Under the pieces are notes generated by a model. That model saw only the letters and a list, made by a program, of their open reading frames with translations, did not search any database and had not been told where the DNA came from. From NCBI GenBank assembly GCA_035281845.1, contig DATEVL010000147.1, forward strand, positions 1-13,743: a stretch of DNA of 13,743 nt, read 5' to 3'. The translations under genes were made by a program, and so were the position numbers. This document shows, in pieces, positions 1 to 5,963 of the stretch. The DNA is from DATEVL01 sp035281845 (lineage in GTDB: Bacteria > Chloroflexota > Anaerolineae > Anaerolineales > E44-bin32). The first letter of the stretch is position 1. The number at the start of each line of letters is the position of its first letter.

Positions 1-139
1 GCTCTTCGGAGTCGGCCGGATTTCCCGCGTCGGAGGCGAGCTAGGCAAGGGGATCCGATCGTTTCGCGAGGGGCTTTCCGGCAAGGGTGACGAGACCCCC
101 GAGGGCGACAAAGACAAGGAAAGCAAGCCTCCGGCCTGA
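1..139 (+). CDS. tatA: Sec-independent translocase TatA-type protein, 3' end only
   Basis: The window opens inside this gene. Reading from base 2 gives 45 residues and a TGA at 137-139. The visible part starts LFGVGRISRVGGELGKGIRS and ends in a charged tail rich in Lys, Asp and Glu. The Phe-Gly hinge followed by an amphipathic helix with the pattern GELGKGIRxFREGL is characteristic of TatA/TatB proteins, where it follows the single membrane helix; that helix lies outside the window. TatA multimers form the pore that moves folded twin-arginine substrates across the cytoplasmic membrane. TatA fits better than TatB because the tail is short and the helix reads ELGKGIRSFREGL, but without the N-terminus the paralogue cannot be fixed. 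A hairpin terminator follows within 45 bp. Confidence 0.82.
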   Translation, partial: LFGVGRISRVGGELGKGIRSFREGLSGKGDETPEGDKDKESKPPA

Positions 140-180
140 CCCTCGCCGGACTCAGCGCTCGACGACCGCTCGATCCGTGC

Positions 181-212
181 GGGCCGCCCTCAGGGGGCGG
201 CCCCTCGTTTTC
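181..212 (+). terminator. Hairpin terminator after the tatA-type gene
   Basis: GGGCCGCCC (181-189) pairs perfectly with GGGCGGCCC (195-203) over a 5-nt loop. A short T-containing stretch (CGTTTTCG) follows. It lies 42 bp after the tatA stop on the same strand. The T-run is weak, so termination may be partial. Confidence 0.6.
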
Positions 213-213
213 G

Positions 214-246
214 AGCTCCCCGCGAGCTTAAAGCTCGCGGGGAGCT
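214..246. repeat. Palindrome family A, copy 1 (upstream of the cupin gene)
   Basis: This is a perfect inverted repeat of two 16-bp arms around one central base: AGCTCCCCGCGAGCTT and its complement. A second, slightly degenerate copy lies at 587-616, so the two copies bracket the cupin gene. This copy ends 16 bp before the cupin start codon and only 5 bp before its GGAG ribosome-binding site. If transcribed, it could fold next to that site. Confidence 0.85.
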
Positions 247-262
247 GCCCTGGAGACCCCCC

Positions 263-583
263 ATGTCTGATGAACCGTTCTTCCTCGCGGAGGTCGAAAC
301 CATCCTGCCGCCGATCCCACAAGATAGCATCGTCAGCCGCGCGTTCTACACCGGTGACGGCGTCCGCGCAACGCTCTTCGGCTTCGCTGCCGGCCAGGAG
401 CTGACGGAACACACCGCCTCCCAGGCGGCGATCCTTCATTTCCTGAAAGGGCATGCCCGGCTGGTGCTCGGCGAACTGCGGACCGAGGCCGGCCCTGGTT
501 CATGGGCTCACATGCCCGCTCACCTGCCCCACAGCGTGCACGCTGAGGACGAGATGGTGATGCTGCTGCTCCTGCTGGACTAA
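263..583 (+). CDS. Small single-domain cupin protein
   Basis: This 106-aa protein is one cupin barrel. Cupin motif 1 runs from G44 to G63 (GQELTEHTASQAA then ILHFLKG), and motif 2 from G79 to H90 (GSWAHMPAHLPH). Only H50 and H90 of the usual metal ligands are obvious, because the second position of the HxH pair is Ala52. Metal binding may therefore be incomplete or use other residues. Proteins of this kind are cytoplasmic, and their ligand is usually unknown; I would not assign a reaction. The start is ATG 263 with GGAG 7 nt upstream (252-255). It is the only complete plus-strand gene, converges with the glycosyltransferase, and is bracketed by two copies of palindrome family A. The leucine-rich C-terminus (MVMLLLLLD) fits the last cupin strand. 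Confidence 0.85.
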   Translation: MSDEPFFLAEVETILPPIPQDSIVSRAFYTGDGVRATLFGFAAGQELTEHTASQAAILHFLKGHARLVLGELRTEAGPGSWAHMPAHLPHSVHAEDEMVMLLLLLD

Positions 584-586
584 GCA

Positions 587-616
587 GCTCCCCGCGAGCT
601 GGTAGCTCGCGGGAGC
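587..616. repeat. Palindrome family A, copy 2; likely bidirectional terminator
   Basis: Left arm GCTCCCCGCGAGCT (587-600) and right arm AGCTCGCGGGAGC (604-616) pair over the loop GGT, with one G missing from the right arm. It occupies nearly all of the 37 bp between the convergent stops of the cupin (583) and glycosyltransferase (621) genes. A transcription-terminating role in both directions is plausible, although there is no T-run. Confidence 0.75.
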
Positions 617-620
617 CTTG

Positions 621-1643
621 TCACGCCACCGCCCACCAATCCTGCGCCTCGACCCATCCCAACTCTGCGAGCTGTCCTCGGATCAGCCCTCGCGCCCCGC
701 GCGAGCCGACGGCCACCAACAGCACCGGGCGCGGAATCGATTCCCACAGGGCCGGTAACCCCTCCGGCGCGATGACCGGCGCCCCACGCCGAGTCCGGCC
801 GATCTTCGCCGGATCGATATCGATGAAAGCCTTCAAGGGCGCGCCTTCGCGCAACAAGTGCTTCGACAACCGCCGCCCCATTTGCCCCGCCCCCCACACC
901 AAAACGGATTCCCGCCCACGCAGGGGTCCGCGCATGAGGTAGTGGGCCTTGGCGCGCAGGAAGTTCTCGACCGAATAGCGCCGATCGGTGCGCGTAGCGC
1001 GAAGCGGGTGCTCGCGCCACGCCAGCAGGAGGCGCGGCACTTTGGCGAACCGCGCCCCGGCCAGATGCAGGCGCAGCCAAAGGTCGTAGTCCTCTGGCCA
1101 TCCGCAGTCCTGGTATCCCCCGACCTGGCCCAGCCATTCTCGCCGCATCATCACCGAGGGGTGGGCCAGCGGACTTTCGACGAAGATCTCGCGTGCGATC
1201 TCCTGCGGCGTTTCCAAACTGTTCAACCAGTCGAGGTAGATACGGAAGCCTTCCCGCACCTCGGGCGCGGGGAATCCCTCCACTCGGCACCCGACGACAG
1301 CGATCTCCTCATTCTCTGCCAAGAACCCCGCCTGCGCCTCCAAGCGCTCGGGGTGGGCGCGGTCATCGGCGTCCATCCGGGCAACCAGGGGCGCCCGGCA
1401 CACCGCCAGCCCGGCGTTGAGCGCTTCGATCAAGCCTTCGTGCGACCGCTGAAGGACGGTGACCCGCACATCCCTGCCCTCCCAAGCCTCCAGCAGGTCG
1501 CCCGAACCGTCGCTCGAACCGTCATTGACGGCGATCAGCTCGATGTCCTTTCGGGTCTGCCCGAGAATGGACTCGACGGCCTCATCGAGCGTTGCGGCCG
1601 CGTTATAGCAGGGCATGAGGACCGAGATAGCGGGGGACGACAT
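621..1643 (-). CDS. GT2 family glycosyltransferase with C-terminal Rossmann-like domain
   Basis: The 340-aa protein opens with a GT-A fold: ISVLMPCYNAAATLDEAVES near the N-terminus, VNDGSSDGS at 39-47, the DAD metal/nucleotide-binding motif at 91-93 and a WPEDYDLWLR acidic motif at 182-191. These mark a family 2 inverting glycosyltransferase that moves a sugar from a nucleotide donor, probably in surface polysaccharide or glycolipid synthesis. From about residue 244 a second domain begins with SVLVWGAGQMGRRLSKHL, containing a GxGxxG dinucleotide-binding loop (251-256) and FIDIDPAKIG (273-282), as in NAD(P)-binding or sugar-epimerase-like modules. The acceptor and linkage are unknown. The start is ATG 1643 with only a weak upstream GTAGG. 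There is no polysaccharide cluster around it. It follows the permease genes after 55 bp that contain a 28-bp palindrome. Confidence 0.88.
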   Translation of the reverse strand: MSSPAISVLMPCYNAAATLDEAVESILGQTRKDIELIAVNDGSSDGSGDLLEAWEGRDVRVTVLQRSHEGLIEALNAGLAVCRAPLVARMDADDRAHPERLEAQAGFLAENEEIAVVGCRVEGFPAPEVREGFRIYLDWLNSLETPQEIAREIFVESPLAHPSVMMRREWLGQVGGYQDCGWPEDYDLWLRLHLAGARFAKVPRLLLAWREHPLRATRTDRRYSVENFLRAKAHYLMRGPLRGRESVLVWGAGQMGRRLSKHLLREGAPLKAFIDIDPAKIGRTRRGAPVIAPEGLPALWESIPRPVLLVAVGSRGARGLIRGQLAELGWVEAQDWWAVA

Positions 1644-1656
1644 GGCCTACAAAGGC

Positions 1657-1684
1657 GTAGGGGCGAAGCATGCTTCGCCCCTAC
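1657..1684. repeat. Perfect 28-bp palindrome (family B)
   Basis: GTAGGGGCGAAGCA (1657-1670) is followed directly by its exact reverse complement (1671-1684). It sits between the stop of the last permease gene and the start of the glycosyltransferase gene, 13 bp before that start on the minus strand. It is probably a mobile REP-like element or an RNA-stabilising or terminating hairpin. Confidence 0.85.
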
Positions 1685-1698
1685 ATGGCAATCCACTT

Positions 1699-2670
1699 TT
1701 ACCCTTCGCCGAGCTTGGATCCCTTGCGTCCCAGGCGGGGGTCGAGGGCGTCGCGCAGTCCATCCCCGAGGAGGTTGAAGGCAAGGACCGTGATCATGAT
1801 CGCCAGCCCGGGGAAGAACACCAAATGCGGCGAGGTGAAGACCTGGTTGCGGTCCTTGCCGAGCATCGAGCCCCACTCCGGCGTTGGTGGCTGCGCCCCC
1901 AGGCCGAGAAACGAAAGGGCGGCGGCGTCCAGGATGGCGGTGGCGATCCCCAGCGTGGCCACGACGATCAGCGGGGTCAGCGCGTTCGGCAGCACCACGC
2001 GGAAGAGGATCCCCGGGGTGCCCTCGCCGAGCGCCCGGGAGGCGGACACGTAGTCCATCTCACGGGTGCTGAGCACGCTGGCGCGCGTCACGCGGGCGTA
2101 GATCGGGATGGAGACGATGCCGATGGCGATCAGAGCGTTCGTCAGCCCCGGCCCGAGGACGGCGACAATGGCGATCGCCAGCAGGAGCGCCGGGAAAGCG
2201 AGCAGGACATCCATCACGCGCATCAACCCGTTGTCGGTGCCTCCACTCAACTGGCCCGCCACCGCACCGATGACGGTGCCGACGACGATGGCAAAGGTGA
2301 CCGCCGTGAATCCGATGAACAGCGAATAGCGCGACCCGTACACCACCCGGCTGAACAAGTCGCGCACGTTGCTGTCGATCCCCATCCAGTGTTGCGGCTG
2401 GTCCGCCGGACACCCCAGCAGGTGGATGCAGGGCGGCTGGCGCGCGGCGACATCTTCGACACCGATCAGAACCTGATTGGGATCATAGGGGGCGATCAGG
2501 GGAGCAAAGATAGCGGTCAGGACTAGGAAGCCAAGAATGGCCATCCCGACAACCGCCGAACGCCGTTGGAGCAACCTGCGCGAGGCCGTGCGCCACAAGC
2601 TGGCCGGCGCGCCGTGAATGGTCTCCGCCGGCAGGAGACGGACGCTGGGAGCCGAGGAGTCGGTCGCCAA
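1699..2670 (-). CDS. ABC transporter permease, DppC/OppC type
   Basis: This 323-aa inner-membrane permease of the peptide/nickel (binding-protein-dependent) family starts at TTG 2670, 11 bp after the stop of the DppB-type gene. That start gives the usual family length, with AGTAGGG 9 nt upstream. The open frame continues far upstream, but only as a shadow of the partner gene. TM1 is at about 40-61; TM2 begins near SLFIGFTAVTFAIVVGTVIG. The coupling EAA loop (DYVSASRALGEGTPGILFRV, 206-225) contacts the ATPase. The segment LLGCPADQPQHWMGIDSNVRDLFSRVVYG (83-112, written here as one motif region) corresponds to the family's HPLGTDxxGRDxxSR region but carries an unusual cysteine pair, C81 and C87. 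The C-terminus NLLGDGLRDALDPRL is canonical. The substrate cannot be told from sequence; peptides are the family default. Confidence 0.92.
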   Translation of the reverse strand: MATDSSAPSVRLLPAETIHGAPASLWRTASRRLLQRRSAVVGMAILGFLVLTAIFAPLIAPYDPNQVLIGVEDVAARQPPCIHLLGCPADQPQHWMGIDSNVRDLFSRVVYGSRYSLFIGFTAVTFAIVVGTVIGAVAGQLSGGTDNGLMRVMDVLLAFPALLLAIAIVAVLGPGLTNALIAIGIVSIPIYARVTRASVLSTREMDYVSASRALGEGTPGILFRVVLPNALTPLIVVATLGIATAILDAAALSFLGLGAQPPTPEWGSMLGKDRNQVFTSPHLVFFPGLAIMITVLAFNLLGDGLRDALDPRLGRKGSKLGEG

Positions 2671-2681
2671 TTCGAATGGCC

Positions 2682-3749
2682 CTACTTCAGCCGGATGCGC
2701 GGATCGAGGTAGGTGTACGACAGGTCGACGAGTAGATTGACCACCACATAGCCCACGGCGATCACCAGCGTGAAGGCCTGGATGATCGGGTAGTCCCTGG
2801 CCGTGATCGCTTCGAAAAGAATCCGGCCGACCCCGGCCAACCCGAAGACCGTCTCGGTCAACACCGCGCCGCCCAGCAGGCCTCCCAACGACAGACCGAT
2901 GATCGTGACAACCGGCAAGAGGGCGTTGCGGAAGGCGTGCTTCAGGACGACGGTGCGCTGGGAGACGCCTTTGGCCTTGGCGGCGCGCACATAGTCTTGG
3001 CCGAGCACCTCCAGCAGGCTCGAGCGGGTCATGCGGGCGATGATGGCCAGCGGGATGGTCGCCAGGGCAACGGCCGGAAGGATCAGATGACGACTCACAT
3101 CGCCCAGAACATCCCACTGGCCAGTAATTATCGAGTTGAAGACATATAGGTTGGCGAAGAACTCCAGCACCTTGAACGACCCGCTGCTGTGAACGACCGT
3201 CCAACCCCAAACTTGATAGAAAGGGACCGACTCCATGCCGGCGGTGATCCGTCCGGAGGGGGGAAGCAGCCCCAGTACGACCGAGAACAGATAGGCCAGC
3301 ATCAACCCGAGCCAGAAGACCGGCATCGAGACGCCGATGTTGGCCACGACCATGGTGCCGACGTCGGTGGCTGAGTTGTGACGCACGGCAGAGATGATTC
3401 CGGCGGGGATTCCCACGACGATGGCGATCGCCAACGCCGCCAGGCTGAGTTCGATCGTCATCGGCAGACGCTCCGCCAGGATGATCGTCACGGGACGGCT
3501 GAAGCGAATCGACTCCCCGAAGTCGCCGCGTAAGACGTTGCCCAAGTAGATGGCGAACTGCGTCGTGATCGGCCGGTCGAAGCCCATCTGATGATTCCAG
3601 GGGGCGCAGACCGCTTCCGTGGCCCTCTCGCCGAGCATCGCGTGGCACGGATCCCCCGGGATGAGACGCGAAAGGGCGAAGACCACGACCAGAATCCCGA
3701 ACAAAACGGGGATCGACGAGAGAAGCCGGCGAGCGGTGTATTGGAGCAT
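2682..3749 (-). CDS. ABC transporter permease, DppB/OppB type
   Basis: The 355-aa protein starts at ATG 3749 with the family-typical MLQYTARRLLSSIPVLFGIL. An in-frame ATG at 3854 would add 35 residues encoded by the repeat-rich spacer, which I consider non-coding. No clear Shine-Dalgarno sequence precedes ATG 3749, so translation may depend on upstream RNA structure. TM1 (about 10-28) is followed by the expected SRLIPGDP and a long external loop with C35 and C48. The EAA coupling loop is at 252-272 (DYVRAAKAKGVSQRTVVLKH), and the tail DLSYTYLDPRIRLK is canonical. It would form a heterodimer with the DppC-type permease and accept substrate from the binding protein encoded upstream. It is about 50 residues longer than typical E. 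coli relatives, mainly in the external loops. Confidence 0.93.
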   Translation of the reverse strand: MLQYTARRLLSSIPVLFGILVVVFALSRLIPGDPCHAMLGERATEAVCAPWNHQMGFDRPITTQFAIYLGNVLRGDFGESIRFSRPVTIILAERLPMTIELSLAALAIAIVVGIPAGIISAVRHNSATDVGTMVVANIGVSMPVFWLGLMLAYLFSVVLGLLPPSGRITAGMESVPFYQVWGWTVVHSSGSFKVLEFFANLYVFNSIITGQWDVLGDVSRHLILPAVALATIPLAIIARMTRSSLLEVLGQDYVRAAKAKGVSQRTVVLKHAFRNALLPVVTIIGLSLGGLLGGAVLTETVFGLAGVGRILFEAITARDYPIIQAFTLVIAVGYVVVNLLVDLSYTYLDPRIRLK

Positions 3750-3826
3750 GATCAAACGGCGGGTCGGTCGTCCCTGGGTGGTGGTACCCTTCCGCGTGGC
3801 CGTTGAAGAACGGGTCGCATCGAACG

Positions 3827-3994
3827 GGCCGCGGGAAGGTCCCGCGGCCTCCATCTTGTTGGATAGGCGCCGCGGGATGGTCCCGAGGCCTTCCGTTCTG
3901 TTGGATAAGGGCCGCGGGATGGTCCCGAGGCCTTCCGTTCTGTTGGATAAGGGCCGCGGGATGGTCGGTCGGCGAACCGCCTCCCATCCCGCGG
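3827..3994. repeat. Hairpin-rich direct repeat array between binding-protein and permease genes
   Basis: Three near-identical units with periods of 41, 42 and 42 bp start at 3829, 3870 and 3912; a truncated fourth starts at 3954. Each begins CCGCGGGA(T/A)GGTCCCG and ends with a TTGGATAAGGG-like tail. The first unit contains a perfect 10-bp stem with a 3-nt loop (3827-3849). Units 2 and 3 keep the same hairpin with one mismatch. The last head, CCGCGGGATGG (3954-3964), pairs perfectly with CCATCCCGCGG (3984-3994), an 11-bp stem. On the minus strand this makes a chain of hairpins in the 270-bp spacer after the binding-protein stop. It may damp read-through or protect the 3' end of the binding-protein message. 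The rest of the spacer (3750-3826, 3995-4019) shows nothing recognisable. Confidence 0.85.
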
Positions 3995-4019
3995 CATGGT
4001 CAGATCCGGAGGGTGGCGA

Positions 4020-5738
4020 CTATCCCGGCGGGACGTTCAGCAAGCCCCACAGGTAGCCGTAGTACTCCCACTGATTGGTGTTGCCTTGGTGAAGCGGCGA
4101 CGAGGCGTCGAGCCCCATGGTGAAGGTCGCCACGACGTCGTTGGCGTCAAACGGCGTTCCGTCGTGGAAGGTCACGCCCTGCCGCAGATGGCAGGTCCAC
4201 GTCATTAGGTCGGCGCTCGGGTCGCAGGACTCGGCCAGCGCCGGCTCGACATCGGTGCCGTTCAGAACGTAGGCAAACATGCCCTCCATGATCTGGGTGC
4301 AACCGCGCAGCGACTCCCCGTCGGACTCGTCAGCGCAGAACAGGCTGATCGGTTCGGCGTTCTGCATCCAAACGAAGGTGTCGCCTGTGCCCGAGCCGGA
4401 CAGAGCAAAGCGCTCCTCCGTCACCGGGCTGGCCTGGGGATTGGTGACATCGGCCAGGTAGGCGGTTGCGTTCCCACCGTGCGCGACAGGCACCATCGGG
4501 ACCAGGGCCTTTATTGCGTTGTTGGCCTCGACGTAGAGCGGTTCCGCCTCGGCCGGATCGCCGATGCTCGAGGCTTGCTGCAGCGCCTCGTAGATCTCCG
4601 GATGGGCCACACCGAACTGCGGGTTAGCCGAGCCGAAGTGGAAGTCGAGGAAGTTCGTGATGTGCGGATAGTCGGCGCCCCAGCCGAGTAGGTAGATCCC
4701 GTCGAGCTGCCCGCCGGTCGAGGCCTCGATGAAGGCCCCCGACTCCATCACGACGATCTCGGTATCGATGTTCAGATTTTCCTTGAGCTGCGCCTGGACG
4801 TCCTCCATCACTCGCCCTACCTCTGAAATGTAGGGCCGAACGACGTCGCGGTAGTAGAGCTTAGTTGAGAAGCCATCCGGGAAGCCGGCCTCGGCCAGCA
4901 GGGCCTTGGCCGCCGCGGCGTCGAAGGCATACCACTCCTCGCCGACGCACCCGTTGGGGATGGCGCACGGCGTGAAGTGGCTAGTGACGATGGAGCCTTC
5001 TGGGTAGAAGGTGTCGACGATGCGCTGCCGGTCGATCCCCATGGCGATCGCCTTGCGCACGTTGACGTCATCCCAAGGCTCGAAGGTGTCGGTCATGCCC
5101 AGGTACATCGTGTTGAGGGCCGGGCGCCCGAGAAGCGCCAAGTTGGGATCGGCCTTGATCACGGCAAAATCATCGGGGCCCGGGTTGTCGATTCCGTTCA
5201 CCGTGCCCGCTTGCAGCTCCAGCACTCGCGCCGCCGACTCCGCACTCCAGCGGAACACAAGCGTGGAGTCCTGAGGCGCGTCACCCCAGTAGTTGGGGTT
5301 AGCGGCGAACGTCAGGCTCTCGCCGCTGGTCCACTGGTCGACCATATATGGGCCGGTTCCGATCGGGTGACGCAGGCGCGCTTCCTGATTCTCGGGCTGC
5401 GAGGCCCATTCGAGCCACTCCTGCGGGTAGATCCCGAAGGGGCTGAAGCCCATCTTCGACACGAAGGCCGGGTCCGCCTGGCACAGGTTGAAAACGACGG
5501 TAAGCTCGTCCACGGCTTCCACCGAGCTGATCAACTGCGGCGCCACGCACTCGGGGTTGGTCAGCACCATCGGCTCGGTGAAGGGTTGCACCTCATAGGG
5601 CATTTCCATCACCGCTACGGTCGGAGCCTGCGTGGCTTCGACCTCGGTCGGGGCGGCCGTCGGGGTGCCGCACGCGGCGAGCACCATGCTCAGGACGACC
5701 AGCCCGCCCAGAACAGCAAACAACTTATGGCGTTTCAC
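4020..5738 (-). CDS. Circularly permuted family-5 ABC transporter substrate-binding lipoprotein
   Basis: The 572-aa protein starts at GTG 5738. Residues 1-22 are a signal peptide (VKRHK, then a hydrophobic stretch) ending in the lipobox LAAC with lipid-attachment Cys23. A Thr/Pro/Ala/Glu linker runs to about 45. The blocks that follow match the middle and end of SBP_bac_5 (cluster C, DppA/OppA-like) proteins: VEAVDELTVVFNL (73-85), GTGPY (127-131), NPNYWG (147-152), DVNVRKAIAMGIDRQRIV (224-241), AKALLAEAGFPDGF (277-290), LLGWGADYP (350-358), VPMVPVAHGGNA (413-424). After a SGSGTG joint (446-451) come the blocks normally found first: DTFVWMQNAEPIS, VEPALAESC (497-505) and LRQGVTFHDGTPFDANDVV (518-536). 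Eight cysteines beyond Cys23 fall into four close pairs. The role is extracellular capture of peptides or similar solutes for the adjacent permeases. Family assignment is firm; the substrate is unknown. Confidence 0.93.
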   Translation of the reverse strand: MKRHKLFAVLGGLVVLSMVLAACGTPTAAPTEVEATQAPTVAVMEMPYEVQPFTEPMVLTNPECVAPQLISSVEAVDELTVVFNLCQADPAFVSKMGFSPFGIYPQEWLEWASQPENQEARLRHPIGTGPYMVDQWTSGESLTFAANPNYWGDAPQDSTLVFRWSAESAARVLELQAGTVNGIDNPGPDDFAVIKADPNLALLGRPALNTMYLGMTDTFEPWDDVNVRKAIAMGIDRQRIVDTFYPEGSIVTSHFTPCAIPNGCVGEEWYAFDAAAAKALLAEAGFPDGFSTKLYYRDVVRPYISEVGRVMEDVQAQLKENLNIDTEIVVMESGAFIEASTGGQLDGIYLLGWGADYPHITNFLDFHFGSANPQFGVAHPEIYEALQQASSIGDPAEAEPLYVEANNAIKALVPMVPVAHGGNATAYLADVTNPQASPVTEERFALSGSGTGDTFVWMQNAEPISLFCADESDGESLRGCTQIMEGMFAYVLNGTDVEPALAESCDPSADLMTWTCHLRQGVTFHDGTPFDANDVVATFTMGLDASSPLHQGNTNQWEYYGYLWGLLNVPPG

Positions 5739-5744
5739 AGCACT

Positions 5745-5751
5745 CTCCTCC
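5745..5751 (-). promoter_or_regulatory. Ribosome-binding site that fixes the GTG start of the binding protein
   Basis: GGAGGAG lies 6 nt before GTG 5738. A TTG at 5753 is also in frame, but it overlaps the Shine-Dalgarno sequence and would add five residues before the basic N-region of the signal peptide. GTG is therefore the better start. Confidence 0.8.
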
Positions 5752-5753
5752 AA

Positions 5754-5900
5754 GGGGTTTTCGGGTTCTTGGTACAGCTAGGGCGCACGTCTATGGGGAC
5801 GAAGGCCTCCTTTCCGGAAGTACCGATCTCGACGCCCCTGGGGACCTCCCGGGCCACCCGGCCTCACCGCCGGATGTGGAAGGCCCCGGTGATAGGGCGT
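5754..5900 (-). promoter_or_regulatory. Long GC-rich 5' leader of the binding-protein gene
   Basis: With transcription starting about 7 nt after the -10 box, the leader is about 160 nt long. It contains short self-complementary segments such as CCGGG-TGG-CCCGG, and an internal AAAGGAGG (5806-5813) without a start codon at proper distance. I recognise no known riboswitch class. A regulatory role is only suggested by its length and structure. Confidence 0.4.
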
Positions 5901-5906
5901 TAGATC

Positions 5907-5935
5907 ATTGTAAGACCCCTTCAAGACCCAGTCAA
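5907..5935 (-). promoter_or_regulatory. Sigma-70-type promoter of the transporter genes
   Basis: On the minus strand TTGACT (5935-5930) and TACAAT (5912-5907) are separated by exactly 17 bp, with five of six consensus bases in each box. Within and at the edge of the spacer GGGTCTT occurs twice, 11 bp apart (5929-5923 and 5918-5912), one helical turn. This could be an operator half-site pair. The promoter lies between the glgC stop (5964) and the binding-protein gene. Confidence 0.8.
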
Positions 5936-5963
5936 CAGGAGCCCTGCGGTCGGCGACAGCGGT

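Noticed and set aside
858..1778. 306-aa plus-strand frame opposite the glycosyltransferase
   Set aside because: Antisense shadow that also runs through the family B palindrome.
3750..3854. 35-residue N-terminal extension of the DppB-type permease from an ATG at 3854
   Set aside because: It is encoded by the repeat spacer, is polar and Arg/Thr-rich, and the family starts at MLQYTARR.
2671..3987. Long minus-strand extension that would make the DppC-type permease 762 aa
   Set aside because: The extra part overlaps the DppB-type gene in another frame and the 42-bp repeats; it has no permease similarity and is a GC-rich shadow frame.
5735..5788. 17-codon upstream frame (GTG 5788) whose TGA overlaps the GTG start of the binding-protein gene
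   Set aside because: The only Shine-Dalgarno-like AAAGGAGG ends 17 nt before its GTG, too far for normal initiation; coupling cannot be claimed.
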